The position numbers were made by a program, and so were the translations under genes. The notes beneath the pieces were generated by a model, which was not told the DNA's origin, made no database searches, and saw only the letters and a list, made by a program, of their open reading frames with translations. This document shows, piece after piece, positions 34,753-45,740 of a DNA stretch of 64,000 nucleotides (position 1 is the first letter of the stretch; each line of letters opens with the position of its first letter). Source of the stretch: Galeopsis tetrahit (lineage: Eukaryota > Streptophyta > Magnoliopsida > Lamiales > Lamiaceae); assembly GCA_963675135.1 (NCBI GenBank), contig OY776121.1, positions 69,766,265 through 69,830,264 of the forward strand. Direction: 5' to 3'.

Positions 34753-35325
34753 AACAATTTCATTTGGGCCAATGTGAGATTATTTATCCAAATTGGGCCC
34801 AAATTGTTGAGCACAAATATTACTTTTAATAAATGCATTGATAATTTGAAAGAAAAAAAAAACAATTTCATTTGGGCCAATGTGAGATTATTTATCCAAA
34901 TTGTTGAGCAGAAATATTACTTTTAATAAATGCATTGATAATTTGAAAAAAAAAATTTCATTTGGGCCAATGTGAGATTATTTATCCAAATTGTTGAACA
35001 CAAATATTACTTTTAATAAATGCATTGATAATTTGAAAAAAAACAATTTCATTTGGGCCAATGTGAGATTATTTATCCAAATTGTTGAACACAAATATTA
35101 CTTTTAATAAATGCATTGATAATTTGAAAAAAAAAAACAATTTCATTTGGGCCAATGTGAGATTATTTATCCAAATTGTTGAACACAAATATTACTTTTA
35201 ATAAATGCATTGATAATTTGAAAAAAAAAAAAATTCATTTGGGCCAATGTGAGATTATTTATCCAAATTGTTGAACACAAATATTACTTTTAATAAATGC
35301 ATTGATAATTTGAAAAAAAAAAAAA
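34753..35325 (+). repeat. Tandem array of six units of about 92 bp
   Basis: Each unit runs AACAATTTCATTTGGGCCAA, GTGAGATTATTTATCC, AAATTGTTGAACACAAATAT, TACTTTTAATAAATGCATTG, ATAATTTG and a run of 8-13 A. Unit starts are near 34753, 34861, 34953, 35043, 35136 and 35231. The first unit has an extra GGGCCCAAATT and differs most; units 3-6 are nearly identical, so the array grew recently on the tRNA side. Its last A run ends 7 bases from the tRNA 3' end. Confidence 0.92.
35312..35325 (-). terminator. Pol III terminator of tRNA-Lys
   Basis: A run of 13 T on the minus strand (broken by no other base) begins 7 bases after the tRNA 3' end. It belongs to the last unit of the tandem array. Confidence 0.75.
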
Positions 35326-35332
35326 CTGTGAT

Positions 35333-35405
35333 CGCCGTCTGTGGGAATCGAACCCACGACCACATGGTTAAAAGCCATGCGCTCTACCAGCTGAGCTAAG
35401 ACGGC
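35333..35405 (-). tRNA. tRNA-Lys (anticodon UUU)
   Basis: On the minus strand the 73-base gene folds completely. The acceptor stem GCCGTCT pairs with AGACGGC and is followed by discriminator G. The D arm is AGCTCAGCTGGTAGAGC, and the anticodon stem ATGGC/GCCAT-type arm carries loop CTTTTAA with anticodon TTT. The T arm is GTGGG-TTCGATT-CCCAC. A-box and B-box promoter sequences are intact and there is no intron. The pol III terminator is the T run formed by the last A run of the neighbouring tandem array (35312-35325). Confidence 0.95.
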
Positions 35406-35409
35406 TTTG

Positions 35410-36100
35410 GAGTTTGTATCCGTTTGTTTTACTCATGTTATTTCTTTAAAAGGTTTATTTTTAATTTTAGTTAAATATTTTATTATTAGATATGTATAGA
35501 TTGCGGTGTATAATATCATTGTGTATAAATTTAAAATAAAATAGATGTCCAATGAGAATGTAAGGATTACGTTTCAGCCCAATAAGGATACAAGTCAATT
35601 AATGATTTTTCATATCCAATGGGCCCAATATGTCTCACAGAATGTAAAATTGACAATAAAATGATTAGATATGAAATTTGGTTGAATAGTAAATGTCCAC
35701 ATATAGTTTTTCAGATTTCGTAGTAGGTAAAAGTAAAATACAATAGAAAAAGTACATAATGATGACTTGAGTTTTGAAGTAATATTAGGACATGAATGTA
35801 GAATGTAGTTCATAACAATAACATTGCCATCAAAACATAGGTTCTTGTGTCGTATTTTCTGCACTTTCACTCATTCATCGACTTATAGGTACTAATTCTT
35901 CATTTTAATTACTTATTAATGAATTTATTATAATTGTCGCACGTGGAGTGATCTTACAAGAAAATGCCTCAAATTTGTTTAAGTAAACCTCAATCCATAA
36001 GTTAATGGTAATTTAGAAAGTTGTGGAGTTCCATTTTGTTGTCCAATGAATGCTTTTCTTCCTAAAGAAGCAGGCAGAAACAAAGGAAGAATAAATTGAT
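35410..36100. other. Intergenic stretch between tRNA-Lys and the RING gene
   Basis: No coding frame with recognisable content. Right part holds the promoter of the RING gene. Confidence 0.5.
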
Positions 36101-36107
36101 GCAACTT

Positions 36108-36114
36108 TATAAAG
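36108..36114 (+). promoter_or_regulatory. TATA box of the RING-H2 gene
   Basis: TATAAAG lies 82 bp before the ATG at 36196, giving an expected transcription start near 36140. Confidence 0.5.
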
Positions 36115-36195
36115 GCATCCCTTTCCTCGTTTATAACATAAGTGCTTCCTTATAATTCATCCATCCTTCTATTTTCACAAACCAATCCTCCAATC

Positions 36196-37179
36196 ATGTC
36201 TTTGAGCCCCCCTCCAAACAACTTCAGCCTCTACTGGTGTTACCAATGCCATCGGACCGTTAGAATTGCATCTAACGGTCCTTCAGGCATCGTTTGTCCT
36301 CGATGCTTCGGCCAGTTCCTCTATGAAATCGACATGGCAAGGCCCCACCCCGTGCTCGATTTCACTGCATTCGATCCCTCTCCTGAGGCCCGAATTCTCG
36401 AAGCATTGACTCTCATGTTCGACCCTCAACGTGGAGCACGCATTGCTAGAGCTGACGATGGAGTCGACCGGGCCTCGATTATGGACCAAACACGCACACA
36501 AGGGCGGAGAAGACGGCGTCGTAGGGACTCTGAAGAACCTAGCCGAGGCCAGTTTTGGTCCAGGAGAAGAAATAACTTGTTCGTTGAGGATGACGACGAT
36601 TGGGACCCGGAAAGCGGGATTCTAGCCCGGCCCAGAACCTGGATAATCGTTCGGCCCACAGGTCCAGGCCCCGTGCCTAGGCCCCGTGAAGGGCAAATCC
36701 CACCAGGAATGGACCCACGAAACTACTTCACCGGGCCAGGATTACAAGAACTCGTCGAAGAATTGACTCAGGATGACAGGCCCGGCCAACCACCAGCGCC
36801 CGAATCAGCAATAAATGCCATCCCAACAATTAAAATTGCGGCAAACCAATTGGAGATGGACTCAGAGTGCCCAGTTTGCAAGGAGGAATTCAAAGTAGGG
36901 ATGGAAGCAAGAGAGTTACCTTGTAACCACATATTCCACTCCGATTGCATTGTTCCATGGCTGAGGCTCCACAATTCCTGCCCCGTCTGTCGTCAAGAAC
37001 TGGAGATTCCGCGTGAAATTGACTCCGATGAATGTCATCTTCACGATCAAGACAGCAGGGAGCAGAGGTGCTGGCGGCTGAGGCGGCTGGCCAATATGTG
37101 GCCTTTCCGCTCCCGATATAGGCCACTTCATGGGGCGGGAACGGATAATCACCACGGTGAGAATCGATCTCGACTATAA
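36196..37179 (+). CDS. Zinc-ribbon and RING-H2 E3 ubiquitin ligase (RHC1A/RHC2A/RING1-like)
   Basis: An intronless frame of 327 residues. The frame is open 54 bases further upstream but only with a GTG, so ATG 36196 is the start. Residues 13-45 form the N-terminal zinc ribbon of this plant family (C15-x2-C18 and C34-x2-C37, in YWCYQCHRTV and VCPRCFGQFLYEI). The middle part is Arg-, Pro- and Asp-rich and probably disordered. The RING-H2 finger is at 225-265: C225, C228, C243, H245, H248, C251, C262, C265, all eight ligands present; W255 is the usual E2-contact Trp. The tail is basic (RCWRLRRLANMWPFRSRYRP). Family members transfer ubiquitin from an E2 to substrates, several of them in stress responses; the substrate is unknown. 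Confidence 0.93.
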   Translation: MSLSPPPNNFSLYWCYQCHRTVRIASNGPSGIVCPRCFGQFLYEIDMARPHPVLDFTAFDPSPEARILEALTLMFDPQRGARIARADDGVDRASIMDQTRTQGRRRRRRRDSEEPSRGQFWSRRRNNLFVEDDDDWDPESGILARPRTWIIVRPTGPGPVPRPREGQIPPGMDPRNYFTGPGLQELVEELTQDDRPGQPPAPESAINAIPTIKIAANQLEMDSECPVCKEEFKVGMEARELPCNHIFHSDCIVPWLRLHNSCPVCRQELEIPREIDSDECHLHDQDSREQRCWRLRRLANMWPFRSRYRPLHGAGTDNHHGENRSRL

Positions 37180-37617
37180 TGGACCATTCTGTAAAACGGC
37201 TGCCATGCAAGGTTATAATTGTACATCTCTCAACATATACATGCATTGATCATAAATACACATATACATATATATAGCCAAATAAAAGAGCAGCAATTTA
37301 AGCTAAGCTGATTCCAATAACTTGTAATTAGTTCTATCTGCCTGTTTTCAGCAGCTGAATCATGGAGGTGCAATATTCTTTAAAGCATATGGTTCTAGTG
37401 TTCAAGACCAGGAGAAGCACTGATCAAGTCTTGTAAAAGGGATAAAATGTCGACATGAAATTTATAATGTGAAAATGTCGCCCTACATAATGATGTTAAA
37501 TCAGGTTGTAGTGCAATTGAAAGAATGCAGCCAAACAATTCTATTCATATTTTACCATGATAACTTTTCCTTTAATAATTGCCTTCTTGGTGTTTTTTAT
37601 GAATGTTATTAGTGATT
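37180..37617. other. Convergent intergenic stretch
   Basis: The 3' ends of the RING gene (+) and the first YbaK gene (-) face each other here. AATAAA-like signals occur on both sides (e.g. AAATAAAAGAG near 37281). No frame. Confidence 0.45.
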
Positions 37618-40600
37618 TTACATTCGCTTTTGCTGATGATGAATTCCAGCTCCAAAGCCTTCTGTATATGCCAAGTTCTTGAATATTATCTGCAATAATT
37701 TACATGCAAATGAAGATCAATTGGAGTAAATAAATAGTTAGCTAATGAAACAGGAAATCATTTGAAGCTCTTCATATACTTTGTTACAGATATACATATA
37801 GGCTAGTACGTTAGAGATACATAATCTATAGGTGATCATGGTCACATGGGAGATTTTATTACTCACAGCAAGGTTCTTCAACTCATTGCCGAGTTGTTTG
37901 ATTTTGTTGTCAGAAACCACAGCAGCAAGTTGTTCCTGATATTTCTCGGCGTTTTCTTCCTCTTTAACCTCTTTGAGAACTATGGATCTCGTCTTCTCCA
38001 GGATCTCTTCAACAAGTTTATCAGGGTCAGCATAGGAGATTGACGTGCTCTTAGCACCCGACGATTTATCCTTTGTAAAAGCATTGGACGGTTTCACAGT
38101 TTTTGGCACTAATCAAAGATCAGTAATCAACATTAAAATAATACCCACCACAAATGAACAAATTGATATATATAAATAAACCAAAAATGCTTAAATCATT
38201 CGTTCAAATTTTCCATAATCGACGAACCAGAAGATTTGTCCATCAAGCATCAAATAACACTAAGGTTAACTCATTAAAGAAAAAGACTGTTCTCCTTTAA
38301 GAGATGATTTTTTCAATCATTCTACTGAGATGAATGTGAGCATTGAGAATGAATAGCAAGACTTCCATTTAAAGTCCAAGAACATCGAACAGACATAAGC
38401 CTCGAGAAAGCTAATTACAGGTTAAAATTGCATATATGTTCTTATCCCAAAAAAAAAATCAACAGAAAATGCACCTGCAACAACTGCTGGTCGGTCATTT
38501 GAAGAGATATGATGATTTTCAGAACCTTGAGAGGATCCCTTTTTTTCTATAGGGTCAGTTAAGACTGTTGTATCAGAAGATGGAACAAGGCCAGCTAGAT
38601 CTGGAGGTTGATCCTTCCCTACAGAAGGGTTGGCCTGTGAAGACAACAACAAAAGAGTTCAAATTTGATTCATATATATATATGTTGGCTACCAAATGCT
38701 CTCAATATTACCTCCAGGTCAACATAGGCAGCAGTTTTTCCAATTGAATTCAGAAATTTGTCCAGATCACGAGCATTTAGAGCTATCGTGCAGCAGCAGC
38801 ATATGAAAGATAAAATGTAAGATCAGATGATAAAGAAATACAAGATTTAAGGCCTTGACAATTTGATAGTGTTGATAAACCATTTTTTATAAGCAACCAA
38901 AAATCCTAATTCTTACCAATTGACATGTCATTCGACAATGGATGAAAGATGCAGCGTTCCTGAGATTTAAATCCTTGATCTAACAAAAAAGAAACATGCC
39001 TTCACAAAAAGTAAACAGAAATTCTTTTTAGTACTATTTCATTTTCCAGAATAAGGATTTGTAATAGACAGCATAAACACATCACAAAATCGACCTCAAG
39101 ATAAAAAGGATACACACCTTGCTGATTCATTCAACAGTGCAAAAGGAGTAACACAACCTAGGGGCACCTACAATAACATTTAAATAAATATATAGAGATA
39201 TAAGCTCGATGATCATTAGAATCATTAAGAGATGAAAAGTATTATAATGAGTGAAGATTTTGGCATTCAATCTTAGATAAAGTTATTTTCAATATGCACG
39301 TATTTTTCTTCAGATATTATGAATACAGTAGTACGGTATAACTAGATTTCATACTTCCAATAATATCAGAAATTACTATTTAAATGTAAAAGTGGACCAA
39401 AGCAAACAAATTGATAATTTTGCCATTTGCAAAATTAACTGCACATCTTAGTCATTCAAACAGGCGAAACAAGCAATCGTCTTCAGTTTCCATACAGGAG
39501 ATTTTAGCTCATTTCTAGACATTAGTAGTCTACATTAGACAAACTCAGGTCATTGCTCTTTTTTCTTTCATTATAAGATTCAGCAGAATCTCTAGTTTCT
39601 CTCTTATGCGTATTTATATCAGAACATGACTTTCAAAAGAAAGGGATCACACGGATACTCTAGGAACAGAGCATGTAATGAGTGGTTTAGTTAGTATTCT
39701 GTCGGATAAACTAAGGAAGTCCCCCTAATTCTGAAGACAGGCAACTACATTATTCTATAATACACGTAGGTTGCATATCATTAACATAAACCTATATAAA
39801 AATCAAGACACACACACCTGAAGAATCTCTGAAAGTGCTTCTTCTGGAGCCATTCTTATACCTCCCTTACCAAGACCAAGCCTTTGAGACAGAACTGCAC
39901 AGCTCCAGCGCAGAAAAACCAAACCGTTAGTGAATGGAATCTCCGAGGATTATTAATCTTCAGACATGAACTTTAAGGGGAAAACTCTTTAATTGAACAA
40001 GACAGGACAATATTACTACAAATGCAAAGCAACTAATGCAGAACGGTGTACATACCTTTCAGATCTACCTTCGTGTCTGCCAAAGCAGAAACAATATAAT
40101 ACCTTTGTTTCTTATCCTGTCAAAGAACGTAGAGCATGTACTAAGTCAGATTTTCAGATAAACAAGCAAAAAAAAATAAGAAATGAACACAGCTTTTAAG
40201 CATTCATTCACATGTCTTACCTTTAAGAACAGATTTTTGCTTAGTGCACCATTCATGTGCCCAACATGCTTTGCCTAATGCAGAAGACAAGGTCATTTTG
40301 AATTCCCGCAAAATAAGAAAGAATGTATAGTTTAAATAGTCAATTACCTGAGCTTCAACTGTCAAAACAACAGGATGCTCAGAGAAGGAAAATTCTATTT
40401 GAAGCTCCTGTGGAGAAATTGGCAAAGGGATTACTGTACGACGCAATCGTATATTAAAACAATACATATGAACTGAATCCTCAGTTCGAATCACTCAGCA
40501 TTGCTAAAGTGCTAGTTTCCACAAATAAACATAAAATAATAACTCTACAGATCATCTCCTTTTGTTCAATTTCTCAGAACAGAAATCTAACATACCATTC

Positions 40601-41094
40601 CACAATTGTTCAAACTTGAAAAAATTATATTTAGTACTCAAAAGACAGACAGTGAAAATTCCTGTCATCACAAAGTGCTAAGTTTCTGATAACCAAATGG
40701 AGCAAGCTTTTGTATAAACTAACTTGCTTAAACCTAAATTATAGTAGCCCATTTTTGTACACAACTAAACCAATTTAGCAAAATTATCAAACAGTTTATA
40801 TTCAGTAAATTATCCGGCATCGCAGAATCAGTTAACAATCAAACAGTTTTCACAACTGCACTAATTTTACAAAATAAATAAATCAGCTGATAGAAAACAA
40901 TCTGACATGAAACTATATTAACTAAAGTAAATAAATAAAATTCTCACACTAAATAACTAAATTAATCTGGAAAAATTATCCATCTTCACGAAATCATTGT
41001 TTACGGTTACGATTACAAGTTACAACATACTATGTAATTGCAGAGAAAAAATAACCTGTAAGCGAGCTAGAAGTTGCTCTTTTGTGTACCCCAT
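37618..41094 (-). CDS. ProXp-ala/YbaK-type aminoacyl-tRNA deacylase, copy A (11 coding exons)
   Basis: Coding exons in order: 41056-41094, 40348-40407, 40221-40274, 40056-40116, 39818-39894, 39118-39167, 38917-38999, 38712-38782, 38475-38634, 37867-38108 and 37618-37689. All borders are GT-AG and phases fit, giving 322 residues. Residues 1-165 form the YbaK/ProXp-ala domain: KNLFLKDKK at 46-54 (Lys46 in the position of the family's catalytic lysine), GLGKGG near 79, CVTPFALLNE near 102, FHPLSND near 132. The domain hydrolyses mischarged tRNA (Ala-tRNA-Pro in known members). Residues 166-322 are a plant extension with an acidic helix and a conserved end (YTEGFGAGI). Close to Arabidopsis At1g44835. 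It lies head-to-tail 0.8 kb from copy B, with about 77 % protein identity. Confidence 0.93.
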
Positions 41095-41890
41095 TTCTTC
41101 TTCGATGAATCGATGTCGGAATCCGGGCGGGGTCAGGCGCAGTGTTACAGTAGAGAAATAAAGAGGAAGAAGAAGGTATTTGAGTAAATTCCAATACGTG
41201 GACTTTTAAAATTAGGACAATTTTTAAATTTTATTATTTTTAGGCTATATTTTTCACCAATTTCGGACTTTTATTGGCAAAGTCATCCAGTTTTACAGTA
41301 AAATTGATTGCATTTTGTGTGTTTTTGTAATGACCTAAAAATATCATCTTTTGGATGGTAAATATTTCTTAGAATATGGAGTTCGAATCAAATCCACATT
41401 TAAATTGAGATAGTTGTTTTATTAATTATTTCATTACAATGTATTTTTTGTTTTAAAATATTAGTTTGATGTGAGCTTTCTCTTGAGAAATAAACTCATA
41501 CTATATCAATCCCAAACGTAGACCAAAATTAATTATACTATCACAGAGAACACACTCATGCCTTTTGTTTTCTCTTTGTTTTTTAAATTAAATTTCATTA
41601 AATATTTCATAATCCTAGGATTTTACCATATCGAATTAACAAGTGGCTGAATCTACTAGTGGATGGATGTCAAGCATTTCCACCTAGCCTGTATTTTGTT
41701 TCAATTCACAAACGAATAATAAATTAAAAGTCTAAATAAAACTTCATACACAGATTGGAGAAGAAAAAAAACTAAAATAATAACCCAAGTGGGTGATCGT
41801 ACAACCCTCCATCCCTGGGGTTAACCGAGGGTTTTCAAGCAAACAATTTTTCTCCTGTGATGATGGGTTTAATAAGGAATTGTTGTGATT
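41095..41890. other. Spacer between the two YbaK genes
   Basis: Holds the promoter of copy A (near 41095-41250, no clear TATA box) and the 3' flank of copy B. No coding frame. Confidence 0.45.
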
Positions 41891-44800
41891 TTATACTCTC
41901 TTGGGCTGATGATCAATCCCAGCTTTGAAGCCTTCCGTATATGCCGTGTTCTTGTATATTGTCTGCAATAGTTTAAACAAAACAAATTGCTAATGAACGC
42001 AACAGATAAATTTTGATGCTTTGTTACCAAGTATATCCAAAAGTTAAATGTATGCGCGTGATACTCTTGTTTGTTTTTGTGATACTCAACTTTCACAAAA
42101 ACATGCAAGAGTATCACGTCTGTCTCATGCAAGGCTTCCTCAAAGCTAATAGAGTAGAGATATATAAGCTTTTGGGCAATCTCTGGCTAATATTACTCAC
42201 AGCAAGGTTCTTCAACTCCATGCCCAGTTGTTGGTTTATAGTGTTGGAAACCATAGTAGCAATCTGTTCCCCATATTTCTCTACCTTCTTTTCATCTTTT
42301 ATCTACATAAGAGAAACGACGAGATCTCAGCATCATACCCTGAACTAATATAGATAAAGAAATATTGCAATACTACATTGACCTCTGAGAGAACTATGGA
42401 TCTCGTCCTTTCCAGGATTTCTTCAACAAATTTATCAGGGTCAGCATAGGATATCGAGGTGTTGATACCACCAGATAGTTTCTCCTTTGTAGAATCTTTG
42501 GATGGTTTTGCAGCTTTTTTCCCTAATCAGAGATTAAAATGTCAAAATCGAAAAATACTTTACCTTCCAGCCTAAAGGAGATTATCCATTCAAATTTTGG
42601 ACTTAATCAATGATCAGCAGCTTTGGCCATCAACTAACACAGGTGATGCTAGGTTTGTTTGGAGGTATTGTACTGAAAACAGGTTTAACAGATATGAGGA
42701 AAGACTTTCATACCCCACCCCCCAAATATAGAGGAATGGGATTTTAACAGGCATTCATTCAAGTTTTACACCAAGATCTCTAAAACTAAGCTGGGTACTA
42801 GTGTATTGATACGATGCACGTAACATGCAACAAGGTTAATGAATTTGAACAGTAAGGCGCCCATTTGAAATCCAAGAACATCAACTAGAAATGAGCCTTC
42901 AGAGAGCTACTTTATAAGTTAAAGTTGCAAATATTTATGTCCTTATCCCGAAAAAAGAAAAGAAGCAGCAGAAAATGCACCTGTTACAACTGTTGGTTGG
43001 TCATTTGAAGAGATATGCAGCTTTTCGAAACCTTGAGGGATGCCCTGTTTTTCTAGATGGTCAGTCAAGACTGTTGTATCAGAAGATGGAACAAGACCAG
43101 CTAGATCAGGAGGTTGATCCTTCCCAACGGTGGGGTTGGCCTGTGAATACAACAAAAATGATCAAATCAAGATATTAAGAAGTAAACAGACTACCAACTG
43201 ATCTCAAAATTACCTCCAGGTCAACATAGGCAGGAGTTTTTCCAATTGAATCCAGAAACTTGTCCAGATCACGAGCATTAAGAGCTGCAGAGAATTTAAG
43301 CCCGACAATCACGTAGTGTTAAATAGTTGAACCATTTTTTATGAGCAACCATCACTACTGAAGTGTTAAACCTAGATAATTTTAATCACTTACCAATTGT
43401 CATGTCATTTGACAATGGATGGAAAAGACAGCATTCCTGAGATTTAAATCCTTGATCTAACAATAAAGAAACATGCCTTCACAAAAGCAAAACAGAAATA
43501 TTTTTATTAGTACATGTGTATATAATAGACAGCATAACATGTAGCAAAACTGATCATAAGATAAAAAGGATATACACCTTGCAGATTCATTCACCAGTGC
43601 AAGAGGAGTAACACAACCTAGGGGCACCTATAAAAAAAATTAAAAATATTATAAATAGAGATATAGGTTTGATGATCATTAAAATCGTTAACCAATGAAT
43701 GGAGCTATATCCTTGTGAAGCACTAACAACATTTATTTCTAAATAAAGATCTTCCAAAAATACTTCTTTTTCTTCAGATTTTATGTATAAAGAGTATGGT
43801 ATGAGTTGTGTTCTCTTCTCTAAAGCATGGACTCAATAATGTCAGAAATCAAGTATTATTAAATGTAAGAGCTGTCTTAAGAAAAGAAATTCAAAATTTT
43901 GCTATCAATTGTCCACCGTAGACATGAAAACAGAGGAAACAAGCAGTCGTCTTTAGTTTCCATAATGGAATTTAGCTTTTTTGGCATATTAATGCACCAA
44001 AACATTGACAACCAATATTTGGACAGATTGTCAGTATATACAATAGGCATCACTCATTTTTCTTTCATCTTTAACTAAGATACAGCTGAATCTCTATTTT
44101 CTCTCTTATTCACAACTAATGATATGACATTGCTTAAAAAGGGAAAAATCACAGTTGCACCGCATGGAAACAGAGTGTGTAATGGGAGATTTAGTTTACA
44201 ACTGGGGAGATAATGCAAGAAACCACAAAATTTTGGCACATACCTGAAGTATTTCCGTAAGTGCCTCTTCTGGAGCCATCCTTAAACCTCCTTTTCCCAG
44301 ACCAAGCCTCTGAGACAAAACTGCACCACAGCTCCAACTAGTGATTTGTCAGATCAAAACAATTTATAATAATCATAACTTAAAGTTCCTTAATTGAAAA
44401 CATAGATTTAACAAATCTACGTCAAAGCACAGCCAGCAAAAACAGCAGAGCAGCCAATGCAGAAAAACACATATACCTTTCAGATCTACCTTTGTGTCCA
44501 CCAAAGCAGAAACAATATAATATCTTTGTTTCTTATCCTGTCATTAAACAGAGAGCAAGTACAGAAGTTAGATTTCCAGGAAAAAAGCAAAAAAACCTTC
44601 TAAGTTCTAATCATTCATTCAAATGAGACCATCTTACCTTCAAAAAGAGATTCTTGCTCAATGCACCTTTCATGTTCCCAACATACTTTGCCTGGTGCAT
44701 AAGACAATGTCAATTCAAATTCTGGCATAATGGGAAAGCAAAACATAGTCTAAACAGTCAATTACCCCAGCTTCCATCGTCAAAATAACGGGATGCTCAT

Positions 44801-45740
44801 ACTGGGGGAAATCAATTTGAAGCCCCTGTCGAGAAATCAGCAAAAATATTACTCCACAAAAATAAAAATAAAAATAAAACGTAAATTTGAACACATATAT
44901 GAACTCAATCACCAGTTTGTATCAGCTGGATGTATCTCAACTCAAACTAAATCGAATAAATTAAAGGCCACAAGGTTCCTTACCTTCTAGTTTCGACATT
45001 AAATACAAATAAAAGGTCTACAGATTATCTCCATCTGCTCAGTCACTTGGAGCAGGAAACAATATACCATTTCACAATTGTGTACACTAGGAAAAACTTT
45101 AAGTTAATACTGAAGAAACAGAAATGAAAGGTTGTGCGCAAATGCCTGCCTCTAATTTTTTAAAATCAAATGGAATAAGCTAGTATTACATAAAATGATC
45201 TCCTTAAACTTAAAAGGTAGTAGATTACTAGATTATACACACTCTAAGGACCTAAGCTAATTCAGCAAAATGATCACAATTTAAACGTACCAATAATCCA
45301 ATTAGAATAGTTTAATTAATAGTAATAAACAAAACTTTACAACTATACTAGATTTATTAAGATAAATAAAACATCTTAAATAAAGTGAATTGATCAAACG
45401 AAATCTCCACATATAATAAAATACCTAACCTAAATTTATCAAATAACGTTCCGCCATTAATTACTTAATTTCTCCGGAAATCCGCCAATAAGGCATACTA
45501 AACAAAACAAAATAATAAACCAAATAATAAAGTTCCACCATTGAATTTCTTAATTTCTCCAATCTTCTCACATAAGGCATACTAAACAAAACGATTTCAT
45601 TTCGAGACGAACGAAGTACAACGACAATTCATTGCTCCATTGTTATGTTTACAGAAGAATGTAATGGAAGAAAATGGATAAAAATTGTGGAAGAAGATAA
45701 CCTGTAAACGAGTAAGAATCTGCTGTTTCGTGTAACCCAT
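41891..45740 (-). CDS. ProXp-ala/YbaK-type aminoacyl-tRNA deacylase, copy B (12 coding exons)
   Basis: Coding exons in order: 45702-45740, 44766-44825, 44638-44691, 44477-44537, 44244-44320, 43578-43627, 43394-43476, 43214-43284, 42981-43140, 42383-42522, 42201-42302 and 41891-41962. All are GT-AG; the product has 322 residues, exactly as many as copy A. The catalytic-domain motifs are kept (KNLFLKDKK, GLGKGG, CVTPLALVNE, FHPLSND). By hand count the core (exons 3-8) differs from copy A at 14 of 132 residues. The region after 218 differs far more (30 of 81 in the tenth-exon part), so the extension evolves faster. The two exons at 42383-42522 and 42201-42302 (140 + 102 bases) correspond to one 242-base exon in copy A. 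Both copies look functional; whether they differ in tRNA choice or site of action is unknown. Confidence 0.93.

Noticed and set aside
34753..35325. CRISPR-like regular repeats
   Set aside because: The units are continuous tandem copies of about 92 bp without unique spacers, in a plant genome.
37738..38109. Short single-exon gene on the minus strand
   Set aside because: It is exon 10 of YbaK copy A read through into its intron.
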